Assembly: GCA_024867545.1 (NCBI GenBank)
Contig: JANFNE010000011.1
Span: forward strand, 434,001 to 498,000
Reading direction: 5' to 3'
From: Phytopythium helicoides
Taxonomy: Eukaryota > Oomycota > Peronosporomycetes > Pythiales > Pythiaceae
Length of the DNA stretch: 64,000 bases
Made by a program: the position numbers and the translations under genes. Of this stretch, positions 34,301 through 49,300 are shown one piece after another. How positions within the stretch are numbered: the stretch's first letter is position 1; each line of letters opens with the position of its first letter. The notes beneath the pieces were generated by a model. The model did no database searches and was not told the DNA's origin. It saw nothing but the letters and a program-made list of their open reading frames with translations.

Positions 34301-37300
34301 TGTGGTTGGTCCAAACATGACATACTTGATGGTGACAAACGGGCAAGACTATTATTCCAACCCGCTCCCTTTTGAATATCGGCAGAAATGGGATATTGTT
34401 TCGATATCACCACTATCCGCTCCGCGATATGGGGGTACTTCGATTGCAGTATTCGGCAACGCTTTTCCGAACGAGGAGGCTATAACTTGTTTTTTTGGAG
34501 AGTCTCACTCCACTGGCAAATTCATATCTCCAACTCAAATAGACTGCAGCATCCCAGTTATCAGCAAAAATATCAACACGGTTTCAGTTCAGCTCAGTAT
34601 TGCAGGAGAAATGTCAAAAAAGGACATTCAATTCTCTTTCACAGGTACAATGAATTTTCGATGGTGTCGGCAAGTCGCATTTCGTGGAACTAATCTGCGT
34701 TTTTAGACTCACCTGTCATTCACAGCTTTAGCCCCAAGACGGGACCTTACACGGGCGCGACGCGCATCCAAGTTATAGGCGATCATTTTGTGGTATCCCA
34801 AGGTGCTTCATGCGTTTTCAATGGAACTATCATAACAATTGCCAAAGTTGTGTCATCGCAGCTTGCTGTATGCACATCACCAAGGATTCAACTCAGAAAT
34901 AACTCACAAACAGCTATATTTCAAATTGATTTGGCGTTTGCCGCCGCGAGTATTACCGCTCCTGGAGTATTCCTCGCCTATGGTCGGTAAACATGACCAC
35001 TATTGATTTAGGTTTCGCGACGACTTACAAATGTGTGTGTGTGTGTGTGTTTGTGAAAAACAGCAATGCCACCTATACATCAAATCGATCCTGTATATAT
35101 CACTGGGCTTGGTGACTCATTGACAGTTCGTACTACTGTCATCCGCGATATCGGCCCCGTGATGTGCGTGCTTGATACGGGCAATGAAGTCATAACATCG
35201 ACAAATACCCTCCAGTTGAATGATTCAGCAGTCCAGTGCAGTGTCCCTCGGCTATCTGCAATTGGGAGTTCGATTGGATTACGCATTATACCGGAAGCGA
35301 ATACTGGACTAAGCTCAGATGCTGGCTGGCTAGGTGTTTCGGCGTACCAGGTCCGATATGCACCACCTCCAATCGTCGTGTCTTTGCGAACTGCTGTGGC
35401 CTCAGGACGAGGTGACTCAATGATTTCTTTCTCTGGCGTAAATCTCGGTTTTCCATATCGGCTGCGGTGCAATTTTGGACTCCTTGGATCAACACCCGTG
35501 ACAGTCCTTTCATCTGCATTCGGAGAGTGCGCATTGCCGATATTTAGTCGCCGCATGGGCGGTGATTTGAGCTTTAAAATCGAGACAGTGTTTCCCGTTC
35601 AGGAGGTCATAGGTGAATTTTTTATAGATATCGCCACCTCGCCCTTGGTCGTTGAAATTATCCCAAAAGTTGTGCCGTCAGGAAAGTCAACCACTATAGT
35701 TGTGTTGACAGACAGCCACGATCTTCTTGGGATAGCAAGAAAATGGGAACTGTATTGCGAAATCGGATACGCAAGAATGTCAGCACTAATTGTCGACGAC
35801 TCAAGTGTACAATGTGTGACTCCACCGTTTCTGCATGAATCTTCCCTAATGGTGAATGTCGGACTCTCATTTTCTGGACTTCCGAGAGTCAAGAGCCAAG
35901 TATTTTTGACATATTTGTCGCCGATAATGTTGTTATCAGTCACACCGATGGTGTCAAGCATACACGGAGGAGGAAAAGCAATCCTACATACAGATCAAGC
36001 TGCACATGGTAAGCTATTCTGCGTATTCGACTCGTTCGCCGTGCCGGCGGACTTAGCAGGGATACAACAGATTGAGTGTAGTATTCCTCAGCACCGTGTG
36101 GGTTTGGTTTCTCTACGTCTTAGTAATGAAGCAAGTGATATCCTCTCGGCAAATGCATTGCCGTTTGAATATGCCGATTTTGAAGACACCTTGGTTCAGT
36201 TGCCAACGAATGGAATCATTCACAGCTCTACAAAAGTGGTCATCTCAGGTCAAGAGTTCTCTCCTCGCATGACACTTCGGTGCGTTTTTGAACAAAATCG
36301 TACTGAAGGTAACGACTTTATTGCGGAAGTAGATTGTCTTCCAATAACAATAAACTGTTGCGAATGTGCAGTTCCAGACTCTCTCTACGAAGGAAAAACC
36401 GAATTGAAATTACAGGTGCACGATGGATCGATCATTGGCAACGCATCGTTGTTCTATGCTCCAGAAATCGTTATACAGGGCGTGTCTCCACCTGTCGTAC
36501 CCACGTGCGGTGGAGTACGCGTTCGGTTCAAATTGGGGATGGTATTACCTCACGTAGCTTATGTTTGCTTATTTGGACCAACACTTGTGCCGGCTATAAG
36601 CACTTCCGAAACTGATGCTTACGTGGAGTGTCTTGCGCCACCGCACACTCGCTCAGGAACGATATCTGTAGCAGTGAGTGTAAACGGAAAAGATTTTTTC
36701 TATCCAGAATCCAAATCGATGCGAACGCTCCGCTATGTCCCCATGCCTTTGATAACCTCATATCGGCCGAACGTAGGGGTTACTGGTGGAGGTACTACCC
36801 TCTTTATTGAGGGATTTGGTGTTGACGAGGAACTAGCTCTTTGGTGCTTGTTCGATAACCAATTTCGTACCCCAATCCGATGGATTAATGCTTCTATGCT
36901 AGCCTGTGTTGTTCCGGCAAATACACATTTGGTGGGTCATGTGGATGTGAGTGTGATCCTTCAAGATGAAGTTTACTATTGGAAGCTCGACCCGCCTTTT
37001 GCCCTGATAAGCCAAATGGAGGGTTATGAAGTTATCCCGAGTATAATCCCTCAAAACTTCAATGGTACTCTGAAAATCACTGGGCGAAATATGCCACCCT
37101 CCGACCATTGGGAGTGTCAGATACGCTTCAATAACACAGAAGCTCTGTTTGCTGCAACTTGGCTTTCCAGTACTGACTTGTTGTGTGACCTTTATAATCT
37201 TGGCGGGGTTACCATTGACGACTCAGTGGCATTGAGGATCAGTCCAAATGGCCAAGAATGGGGCCCCATGCATGAATTGAGTATATCCCCTCCACTTTCA

Positions 37301-40300
37301 TTGGTGTCAGCGTTTCCGTCTCACATTTCTTGTACAACAACGAATGAGATCAGATTGACTGGCTCAGGGTTCTCAACTAACTTGGACCTGATGTGTCTTT
37401 TCAACGATATTCCTGTTCATGCGGAGTATATCGATAGCAGCACGGTACATTGCATACTTCCAGCACTCCTGGACATACATTCTGTCCGGGTGAAGCTCGT
37501 GACCTCCGGTAACTTTGAAGTGGACGGAGATGTGGCTTTGCACTGTCTATCCCAGTTTGAACTAATTAAAACGGTACCCGCTACAAGTTGGACGACTGGA
37601 GGTGACACAGTCGTGCTTTCACTGTCAAGCACTTTGCCAGCTATTCAACTGTTTGACCATCGATGCTGCTTCGGTCCCACAGACTGTGTGATGGGTTTTC
37701 CGATGAATCAATCTTCCTTAATGTGTAATATTCCGGCTATGGAAGCCGGATCTATTCCATTGTTTGCATCATTTGGAAACTCCCAGAGAGGTTGGGTAAA
37801 CTCCACTGTGTTATTGTTTGAATTTACACATTTGCCCGATTTCCACCGCGTACGACCAGAACGACTTCAATTTGCTCCAGGCTCTGTTCTGGCTATTGTT
37901 GGATCCGGTTTCGTGTCTTTTTCCGTTTTTGAGTGCATTCTTCGAGGCCCCGACATTGAAGTTGTTCTGTCTGCCCGCCAGAGCACTTCGCAACTCATTC
38001 TATGCGAGATCGGAGAAGAATATTCTGAGGTACATTCCAGTCTACCTGTGAACGTTGAATTAACGGTTCATTCGACTGTACACGGCCCCATTGCCACTGG
38101 ATATAATGTGACACTAGTACCACCATCAGAAGTTCGTCAAGTTTCGTTGGCGACTGGCGTAAGAGAAAACAATAATGTACCATCTCACCTTGTTCTGCAA
38201 GGTTTTGATTTTGACTATGATAGCACAATTCTGTGCCGTTATGATACAGGCATCGAATGGCTTATCGTGGAGGCTCAGATTCTTAATGCCACACAAGCTC
38301 ACTGTTCTTTGCCGGTGCCATGGAGCAGTGTAGATACAACATTAAAAGTAAGTTTGTGGGACTCCAACTTTCGCCCAATAACGCAGAGAGATGAAGATGG
38401 CTCGTTTGAAATCATTCCAACTAGAACCGTATTATCTGAAGCTGCCCAATGGAGTATATGGCCCACAATTGGACTACTCACTGGGGGCGAAGCTACAGTG
38501 ACATTACCAGCCTACTTCGATGAGGAACGTGGTTGGAGATGCTGTTTTAGCTACAATAAATGCTCACCACTAAAGTATGATGAGATCAAGAATACTATAA
38601 CTGTCACAGTTCCCCCATCGAACTTTTCTGGAGTAGTCACAGTCGAATTGATGGATAGGTATGGGGTTTTGTTTTCGGCATATCGGCACAAATATCGATA
38701 TATTCAGCTCCCTGAAGTCGACTCTATAAACCCAGTGAGTGGCCCAGCCACAGGAGGGGGTGAAATTGTTGTTAGTGGAAAGAATCTTGACATTGCGATG
38801 GTATTCGAATGCCACTTTGGGGACTTTATTATGACGGCAACACGGCTATTTGACAATTTCTTGGCGTGTCCTGTTCCTACAATCATGACAACAACTTCAG
38901 ATCGGATAAATATACCGTTCACTCTAAGTTTTTCAGTCCCGGGTAACAACACCAAAGCGATTATCGTACCTGCAAGCAATAATAAACTAGCATACACGTT
39001 CATCACAACGCCGACTTTGGTGGAAAGTGTTGCTAGCCACACCCTTACATCAAAAAATGATGCTAGCTCGATCGAAATATCAGTCGTGGGCCAGGGATTC
39101 GAAAACTCGACGGAGTTATCATGCCGACTAAACAGCACCGTCGTTACTGCGCAACTGAAAGATTTTAATACGGTGTTGTGCGGCACAATTTTAGCCGCAT
39201 CACATGGAGAAACCTTTTTTGAGGTCGCCGTTTCTAATGACGGTTTTCATTTCTCGAACCCGATCATCACTGCGGCTCGACGTGATCATTCATCAGTAGC
39301 GCTTAGCTTCCTCTCCCCCAGAATGGGTTCGACTAAAGGAGGCTATAGTTTGCTAATAGTTGGAACAGGTTTTGTTCCAAATTCGGTTTTTACTTGCACA
39401 TTTGGTTGGGGTGACAACATGGTTGCCACTGAAGCAGCCAACATCATCAACTCGACTCACGCTCGGTGCTCGGTGCCACCCAAAACAGCTGATATGCCAT
39501 GGTTGATTCCGCTCTCGCTCCGTGACATATCTTGGAGCAGAATTAGCAATACTCTAATGTACCGGTACGCGGAAACTCCTACCATTACGATTGTCAAGCC
39601 CAGTCAAGTTGTTGCAGGCTCAACAAAGGCAATATCTATCCAAGGGTTGGGTCTATTTCCTGTTCTTACGAATGGGTGCAATTTGCGGTCGATTTTGTTC
39701 CCGAATAGACTGTTAACAACCTCAATATTGTGGAAGTCATCCGAAGAAGTCATTTGCTATCTTCCAGAGGAGCTGGAACCAGGTACCTACGAACTCTGTG
39801 TACAATACGATGGAGATAGTGAAAATATGGACTGCAGCAAACAAATTGACATCATCAAGGCTCCTGTGGTGACGAGATTGACTCCGAGCTATGGTTCTTT
39901 CCTCGGCGGCACAACAATATTTGTCGAGGCTCTAGATCTAACCTCACCGCTGGAATGCTGCTTTGACGAGTTGTGCTCCCATTTGAGCATCATTAATTCA
40001 TCAGCTGCGATGTGCCTGACTCCACCCCATACTACTGGCAATGCTTCATTTTCGTTAGCGTCAGAAACTCTCGGCAGAATAACGACCAAGTTGTCTTTCA
40101 AATTCACGGAATTACTACCAATAGTAGGTCTATATCCGACTATTTTGGTTCCCGGTCAAAGAATGACAGCAAATGTCGCAATCTCAGCCTACAAACTGCC
40201 GTCAGATACGGTTGTGACTTGTGAATTTGAGGGTTTAGGCTCGAGCGAGGCGGTGATTGCTCATGATGGAAGTCTAGATTGCTCGATCCCGAGTGTTGAG

Positions 40301-43300
40301 ACCGTAAATGGATACACACCAGTTGATGTACAATTGATTCTAAATTCTTCAGCTGACACCTTGCGACGACTACCAGCTGGACGAGTTGAAGTGATTCAAC
40401 CGTCACTCATCCGCAATATTACTCCATCGGTTGTTGGGGTAACTGTCGGCGAGTTACAAACTACAAACTTGCTGCTAAGGGGGAGTTTTCACTTACCTCG
40501 CGACATCATTCATTGCCAATTCGACTGCAGTGATGCTAAGGAGACCAAGGTAGGAGGTGTTAGCTACTTCTCCGACGATGAAATCGAATGTGAGGTAGAA
40601 GGAGGCTTTCAGGCTCCAGGAACTTGCACTGTGGACATTTTATATCAAGGCATCAAACTAACTAACGGTTCTGTGAGTATTGATGTCCGAAGTGCAATTG
40701 TGCTGCGAGCTGTGTCTCCACGTAGTGCGCCATTCAGTGGAGGTCTAGCAATATCTGTAACAGGTGATGGATTTTCAACTAACGACCATGTGATTTGCCA
40801 TTTTGGCGCTCATCATGAAGTAAAGGCTGCAGTTTTGTCGCCTGGGCGTGCACGTTGCTTATCTCCAGCTATCAATAAGTACACTGCGGCCTCACTCGAC
40901 CTTTGGCTGTCCTGTGGCTCTCAGATTTCAAGCCCCATTCGATTCTCGTATTTAGATGAAGGAGCGATGTTAAGTGTCTACCCCACATTCGGACCGGAAA
41001 CTGGAGGGACAGTAATAACTGTGCTAGGAGCTAACCTATCTGCAGATTCGTACACTTGCGTGTTCGGAACCGGTGCGAAAGGACTTGCACACAAAGTCAA
41101 CAGCACTGCTGTAACTTGCACATCTTACCCTCTGTCAGCTGGGGTACATACGCTCAAACTTACTGATTCCTCTGGAGGACAAGTATCAAGCTCTTTAATC
41201 GACTTTGAAACTTACCCGGTTGAGGAAGTTGTCGGCATCGACCCACCGACAGGTATATTGTCACCCGAGTACGACACCCGCGTTATTGTCACTGGCGAGA
41301 ACTTCCTAGACATATCCTCTCTGGTATGTGGAGATGGTCATCAGTGGGCTTCCTCCGCGACATTTTTGTCCCCATCTAAGATCGAGTGCACTATACCATT
41401 CATGAAGGCTGGAACGTTACACATTAGTGTCGCCAATAATGGGGTTGATTATCCCCCTTCGTCAGTTGTGTTTGAAGCCCTTTCCCGAATGACACTAGCA
41501 AAAATTGAGCCGGCGTACGGACCTTCTCAAGGTGGTACAATTGTGACACTTTCGGGAACCTTTGGAAACTACAAAAGTCTGAAGTGCATGTTTGGAGCCG
41601 ACGAAGTCAATGCGACTCTACATAATCCATCGAAGATCCGATGCGTATCCCCACCATCACTTGCGAACTCCACTGTACAGGTTACTGTAAAGGTTCACAG
41701 CACATTTGCTTACGTAGAGAGCAGATCAGCGACGTTGTACACCTATCACAACCCATTTTCTATCACGAAAGTAGTTCCAGACCTCGTTTCACAAACGATC
41801 AATCCAGTGGAAATAGCCCTGTATGGTTTGAGTCTAAATTCCTTGGACTTTGAGGAGTGCAAATACTCTAACGGCTTCGTATCTAATGTAACGCGATATG
41901 ATGACCATCTGCGTTGTCAGCTCAATGCGCAGGCTGTAGGGGTAATTACGGTTGCACTTACCACCACCAATTTTATGATTGATATCATCCAGGTAGACCA
42001 CTCCATTCAAATTGTTCCTCCTGCTGAGCCTAGCTTCGTGCACCCAGGAGCTTTTGATGAAGGAGGAGGAACTGAGTTACTCGTAACAATGAATAATTTG
42101 TCGTCAGCTGCAAGCTCTTTTCGGTGTCAGGTTGCCGGTGTTACTGTTCCTGCTCTGCGTGTCTCGAATAACACCATTCGATGTGTCACTCCACGCTTGG
42201 TGCCCGGGAAAGGTTTGCTCTACACTTCTCAGGACAACATATCCTGGTCTCACCAAGGCCTACAACTTGACATATACCCAACACCTCATGTTTGCAGCGT
42301 TGAACCGAAACGAGTTCCTGTAGGAGAAGGATCATTGGTGGTGGTGCGTGGCACAAATTTCAAAAGCTTCCGAGCCGGTTCCCTGTGCGTGTTTGGCAAC
42401 TTTACCACGCCTGCTTCTGTTTTGAGCTCAACAGCGGTGAAATGTGTTACTCCATTCATGTCCAGATCAGGCACCTTGCCGGTACGAGTAAGTCTTAATG
42501 GTCTTGATCTTAGCGATACCACAGCTGCGCTTGAAGTTTGCGATGATTCATGCGGAATGTACGTAGAATCCGTTTCAAAAGCTCGTGAAGCCAGAGAACA
42601 TGAGGAAACTGCGGGAGGATACATTTCCACTTATCCTGTGAATGACGGGAGTTTGTGCATTTTTGACAACATAACGAAACTAAATACCAATGATTTCACA
42701 CCTGCCAATGCATCTATGAGGCAGCTATTATCCAGCACTGATGTACAAGTTGACGAATGTGCCGGACTTGTTCACGCCACTATAGTCAAAGAGCGACCTC
42801 AATCCCTGATTGCTACACTGCTCGGATCGTCGTTCTCAATTACAACATATTTGGGGTGCCGGATTGGATCGCACATGCCTACTCCTGCGGCAATTATATC
42901 TTTCGGAACTGCTGAGTGCCATCTTCCAAAATTACCGCCTGGGCGGTACAAGCTCGACATTCTCTGTGGCTTTAGTGGCAATGTGATTGCGACCAAGGTT
43001 GTTGAATACGCGCAAGCTTTGCAAGTACATTCTATTACGCCAACGATTTTCCCAATAGGAGGAAGCTATGATATCGATGCGTCCGGAAGTGGATTTGCTG
43101 AAGGAGATCAGATTGACTGCATCTTTAGTGATAAAAGTTTGACAGTAGTCTCAGCAAAGTTTCGATCATCGAGGCATATCGTTTGTTCTACTCCGTATCT
43201 TGTCGAGCCTGGTGCTATGAATTTGACAATTGCAACAGGTGGAAATCGTTCTGTACTCCTCTGCTCGGAATTAAAGATTGTGGCTATCCCTACAACAGCT

Positions 43301-46300
43301 TCACTGGAGTATGATTTCGGGTCGACCCACGGAGGATACGCGATTACCATCAGATTAAACACTTCTAGTGCGCAGTACTATTCAGGTGGATGCAAATTTG
43401 CGAATGCGGCTATGGAGCTATCGGTAACTAGTATGTTAAGCATATCTGCAGCGAACGACTGGGAGCTGACTTGCTGGGTCCCTTCGCTTCCAGAGGGTAC
43501 ATACTCTGTTCAAGCTACACCAAACGGGCGTGATTATGTACCCGTATCATTTGATTTCAGAGCTCATGCTCCAATTAAGATGCTGGCTGTAGATCCACCC
43601 GCCGCTTTTGCTAATGGAGGCAGCAATGTCACCGTGCTCGGGTCGGGTTTTCAGCCTTGGATGATATTGAATTGTGGGTATCGTGATGCATCAACCAAGA
43701 CATTGTCACTATGGCCTGCAACTATCATATCAAGCACTAGTTTGGTCTGTCAGACATCCCAGGCTCGCCCTGGAGAAGGGGAACTTATGTTGCTACCTAA
43801 ATCATCGACTAATCAAGAAAGCAAAGGGCTTCCCTTCACAATCAAACAGGAAGCAACGGTGCACTCTCTATATCCCTCTAGAGGGATTGCAGTGCAAACA
43901 AATGTTATCCGCGTAAGCGGTCAGGGATTTTATCCCTCTTCAAGCATAACGTGTCATTTCCTCGATATCCTTACTTCAGCCGTACTCGTCAATTCCTCGT
44001 TGATACTTTGCCAGTCACCTCGCTTTTGGCCAATGACTGTTCCAGTTGGGCTGTCTTTTGATGGTGTCAATGTAGTTGATTATCTGCAGCCATTCACATT
44101 CACCCCTAGTATTCAAATATCGAACCCAGTTCTCATGCCTGGTAAATCTTTTGCTGAACAGAGCTTGGCTGTAAGCGTGTCTGGCTACACCAGCGAGGAT
44201 TATAGTTGCTATTTTTACAAAATGCGATCGGACAGAAAGGTGCTTTTTATCTCGGGCGAAGCGCCCAATGCTCAGCTCGAAACGGGTAATTCTGGCAAAG
44301 CTCGGGCATTTTGTCACATTCCTCACGAGTTGTTTTATACCGGTCTAATTGGAATACGGTTGATGTCTATTCATGACAGCACTAGCTCAAATTTATTGGT
44401 TTTTGATTCGCTTTCGACACCTGGCACATTTCATTTGAGGCCATCGACTGGGGCTCGCTCAGGGGGATACAATATCTCCCTGATCGGGGGACCGTTCCAA
44501 ATGCAAGCAAGTGCCTATTGTCGTATTGGAGCGCTCGTAACTCCAGCTTTTATTGTTTCTGTCAGCGAGCTATCATGTCTAACACCAAGTGTAGGGAGGG
44601 ATGTCCGTGAGGCTCCTGTCTTTGTCAGGTTTGGCAATTCATCAGATTGGATCAATACCTACACCGTGTTTCAGTATGATACTGTTCCAACCATTCATCG
44701 AATCACCCCTCTCCTTGGATGGAGTTGTGGTGGTACTGCTGTAACTATAGTTGGCTCTGGGATACCTCCGTTGTCACCTATTAACTGTGTATTTGGAAAT
44801 AAATCAGTGCCAGCTTCGCTTTATTCCAAGTCAACCGTGGTGTGTCATTCGCCGGCAAGGAAACATGCCGGCACTGTTGCGCTTCGTGTTGAGTCCAACG
44901 GAGTCTGGTGGCGTGAGTCTAGATCTTTAACGTTTACTACGATTCATGCACCTACTGTCAGTATGGTAACTCCCGTGAGTGGGCCGATTTTCGGTGGGAC
45001 TGAGATTACAATGAGTGGAAACTTCTCCAGTCTATCCATGCATTCCAGTACAATCAATTGTGTATTTGACGATGACAAGCTTTCCGAGATCCACTTAATT
45101 ACAGATCAAGAACTTCGATGTCTAGCACCTGCCGCACAACGTACAGGTCCGACTGACCTTGGAATTGCTCTTGATGTGAACGATGTATTCTGGCTGCCTT
45201 TAAAGTTTGAATATGAGTACAACAATGACTTCATCAGCGTTATACCATCGGTTGTCAGCAGCTTGGGAAATGGACATATAACGATATATGGAAGCAACTT
45301 TTTGGAAAGCCCACAGGGATATTGCCGATATGGGCATTTGAATCGCCGTTTCCCATTCAGCCTTGCTAGCACTTCGGAAATTGAGTGTGGCTATACAAAG
45401 CTTCAACCTGGATCCTACGAAGTTGTTTTTAGCAGCAACGGAGTGGATGAAATGAGAACAGGGTTACTGCTTGAATCAAGAAAGCCTTCAATGCTTCTGT
45501 TGCGTACCCCTGCCATAGACTTCGTTACGGGTGGAGCAAAATTAACGTTCGATGTCAAGAACCCTTACTATTCTCACTCGATAATGTGTAAATTTGACGG
45601 GGAAATTACTCCAGCAAGTCTTCGAGGCACTCAAATCTCCTGTCTGGTCCCTCCCGCATCTGATATGACTCTTCGAACACAGCAAGTAAGCTTAATGGTT
45701 TATTCAGGTGGTGATCCTTATAGCCCAGATATATTCGAATTTACTTACGTCAAAAGTCCCGACATCGAGCAGATTGAAGTAACAGATGTTATCGATGGCA
45801 GAAAAGGCAACAGTTCAATTTGGGTGTGTGGTACTCGCTTCGGAAATGTTCCATTATTTCTTCGACTTGATGAGACAAGAGGCCACAATCCCAATCGTGT
45901 TTTTGCTGGTAGCAGTGTTGAAACTCGTGAAAGAGACGGATGCCAGCGGTATGAACTAAACACCTCTGAACTGAATTGCTCCAAATTTTGTGATACTTAT
46001 TTGTCGGTAAATAACCAGTCATACGTGTTCACAGGAAAAAGTATACAGTTCGGAGCTGTGGTGCACATCAATTCTGTGCTACCTACCGCTGCGTCGTTCC
46101 GCGGAGGCGAGATTATTCGGATTTATGGCAGCAATTTATCTTCATCGTTGGCAATGTTCTGCCAATTTGGTAATGCGTCTCTCGTTCAGGTCGAACTCGA
46201 ATCAGACCAGAGTGCGTTTTGTTTATCCCCAAAGAATCCCCCAGGACAACTCAAATTAAACATTCTCAATAGCACAAGTAGCTTTAAAGAGTCCCTCAAT

Positions 46301-49300
46301 GTCGTAGGCTCATTTGACTTCACAATCGTTGGCCCAATGGAGCTCACTGGCATTGATCCGATAGCTGGACTTAGTCGAGGTGGATCTCAAACTATTGTGA
46401 GCGGAAAAGGCTTTACAAATCATACAGCACTTCGCTGCGAGTTTGGTACACTTAGCGTAAAGGCACTTTTCCTCAACAGCACTCACGTAATTTGTCAAAC
46501 GCCTCCAATGCAACGTGAGATAAATAAAGTGACGGTTCGCGTGAGACTTGGCTCAGAGACGACAAGCAACCCAAATATCATCTATTCGTATGTATCGCTC
46601 CCTGACATCTATCGTATCCAGCCATCATTAGGGATAGCCAGCCAACTGCATAACGTTTCCATTGAAGGATCTGGGTTTTCAACGGATGTCACTGTTTGGT
46701 GTCGGTTTGGATCTCTTTTGCCTCGACAGGGGCTAGTGGTATCCTCGTTACAGATCTCTTGCACACTTCAGGTGTCAGGAGCAGCTGCGGGCCTCCTCCC
46801 TATCAGTCTTAGCTACGATGGTCGTAACTATTTTCACACAGGGAAAATTTTCAAAGTCATTGCCGCTGCTGTTGTGACTGAGGTGAAGCCATCCCTCGTA
46901 TTCCGAGCCCTAACAAAGTCAGTGCGTGTAATCGGGGATTATTTTGACAACTCTATTAGCTGGATATGCGTGTGGGACAACAATAACGTAACTACGAAAG
47001 CTGTGCTGCTCTCCAATACAGTTTTAGAATGCGGGACACCTACCTCTAAGTGGCTTCGCCCAGGGAAAATCGCGCTACAACTCTCTCGGAGCAATATAGA
47101 AGGTTCTGTGACAAATAGCATTCAAATTGAAGTTTACGAAATGCCAGAGGTGCTTGATTTTTCACCAGACCGGGCTTCAGCCTTAACTTCGAATGTATTT
47201 AGCCATATCCAGCTAAGTGGTGCCCCCAAAACTGCATTCGTTACTGTTCGAGGCAAAGCATTTATCCCATTTCAGCGAATATTTTGCTATTTTGGAGGTC
47301 TTAAAGCAGTACACGGGGTATTTGAAAATGGTCATCAAGTGCGTTGCCAAATACCCTTTTCACCAGTTGCCCAACATGTTCGCTTTAGCTTGTCCTTTGA
47401 TGGTGGAGAGACAAAAGTGTTCGCAGATCGCGAATTCATCTTCTTTGAACCTCTTGTGGTCAACAAAATCGCCCCGACAAGTGGTGCGGTGACAGGGGGA
47501 ACGATAATCCATGTGTTTGGGTTTGGATTTGAGTTGAATGAGTCTATCCAGTGCGAGTTTGGAAGTCACAATAATAAAGTGCATGCAATCGTTATATCGA
47601 CAGCCGAGATCATGTGTACATCGCCACCAGGCCCTGCATTAGGTTCTGTCGACGTTGCGCTGCACTCTCTCGACCGTTTCGTTTCTGGTAGGCTTGCTTC
47701 CGCATTTACTTACATAAAGCCGGCTGCAGTCACGGGTGTATTTCCTCGAACGGCATTTGAGCGCACAGAAACTCAGATAGACGTGTATGGCCTGGGGTTT
47801 GTTCGATCACCAGCGCTGACCTGCGACTTTGGCGAGCAGTTTCTTGATTCCGGACGAAACATAACATCACCCGTCACGTCCGCCGTATGGGTTTCATCTA
47901 CCCACGTGAAATGTTGGTCCTCAGAAAAGTATACTCGCTCAGGCAGTATCCGCATAGGTGTGTCGAACAATGGCAAAGATTTTTCTTATGCAGAGAGCAC
48001 GAAGGCGATAGAGTTCGTAACGCGCTTTGATATCAGTGGAATCGAACCAAAGTCAGGAAGTGTTCATGGAGGCACACCAGTCGTCGTGAAAGGTAGAGGG
48101 TTCGGTGAGGCTACTCGGATATGGTGCAAGTTTGGGGACCTTGTTGTCAAATCAGATGGAATCACCCTGGGTGAAGACGGGGTAATCTGTTTTAGTCCCC
48201 CATTTTTTGTGACTGAAAATTCGCGAAGTAATGGTTTGCTTCCGGCGTCAATTGAAATTAGCATGTCTTTGAATGGTAGAGACTTTTTCCCGACAGCTCA
48301 ATCGTTCACTTATCACTCAGATCCTAGCGTTCTGGACATCACACCACGTAAGGGATCTATTGAAGGGTCGACAACTATCCTTGTTCACGGAAGTGGATTT
48401 AGTGGCGGTGATAACATTACTTCTTGGTGCCGCTTCGGCACTGAACTTGCCCGAGCTACAGTTCTGTCTGATGATAGTATACTATGCACCACACCTCCAA
48501 GCCTGCTTTCGCGAAGCGTTCCTGTTGAGGTATCTGTAAACGATGGAGCTGACTTTACCAAAAACAGCGTATTGTACTCGTACATGCTACCGGTACGTAT
48601 TCGGAACGTGCAGCCAAGATCCGGCCCAGTGCAAGGAGGAACTCAAATAGTGATTCATGGACTAAATTTCTTTGCGTCTCGGCTGACACGGTGTTGTTTT
48701 GGCGATCGAGGCAATTGCAGAGAAGGTTGGATGGTTGATACGACCAAGATTATCTGCTTGGTACCACCGGCACCGAAAAATAATAATGATCATGATGCAC
48801 TGGCCTATAGTGGCTCAATGAAAGTACCAATCCTTCTGGCTCTGAATGGGCAAGATTTTGTTGTACTTGATACGACGTTCGAGTACTTCATTCAGCCAAC
48901 TATCGAGCTGGTGAAGCCAATGGTAGCAGATTCACGTGGAGGTACTCTGGTCACAGTTTACGGGCGCCATTTTATGTATTCACCATTTCTTCAATGTGCT
49001 TTTGGAGTGATGTTATCACCCGCGATATTTCTCAGTCAATCAGCTATTCAATGTATTGTACCACCGCAAGCCCAGGGTCTCATAACTATTAGCGTTTCAG
49101 CAAACGGACAAGATTTTGCCAGTGCGCCACTACCGTTGACAATCCTTCGCTTTCCTTTCGTAAATGACATCAATCCAAAAAATGGCCCTTTACGTGGTGG
49201 ATACTCCATCCAATTACGAGGTGATAATTTCCCTGAATTGGGAGCTGCTATGAGCTGTAATTTTTCTGAAGAGAGTGCGGTAGGTCTTCGTTTGTTTTCT

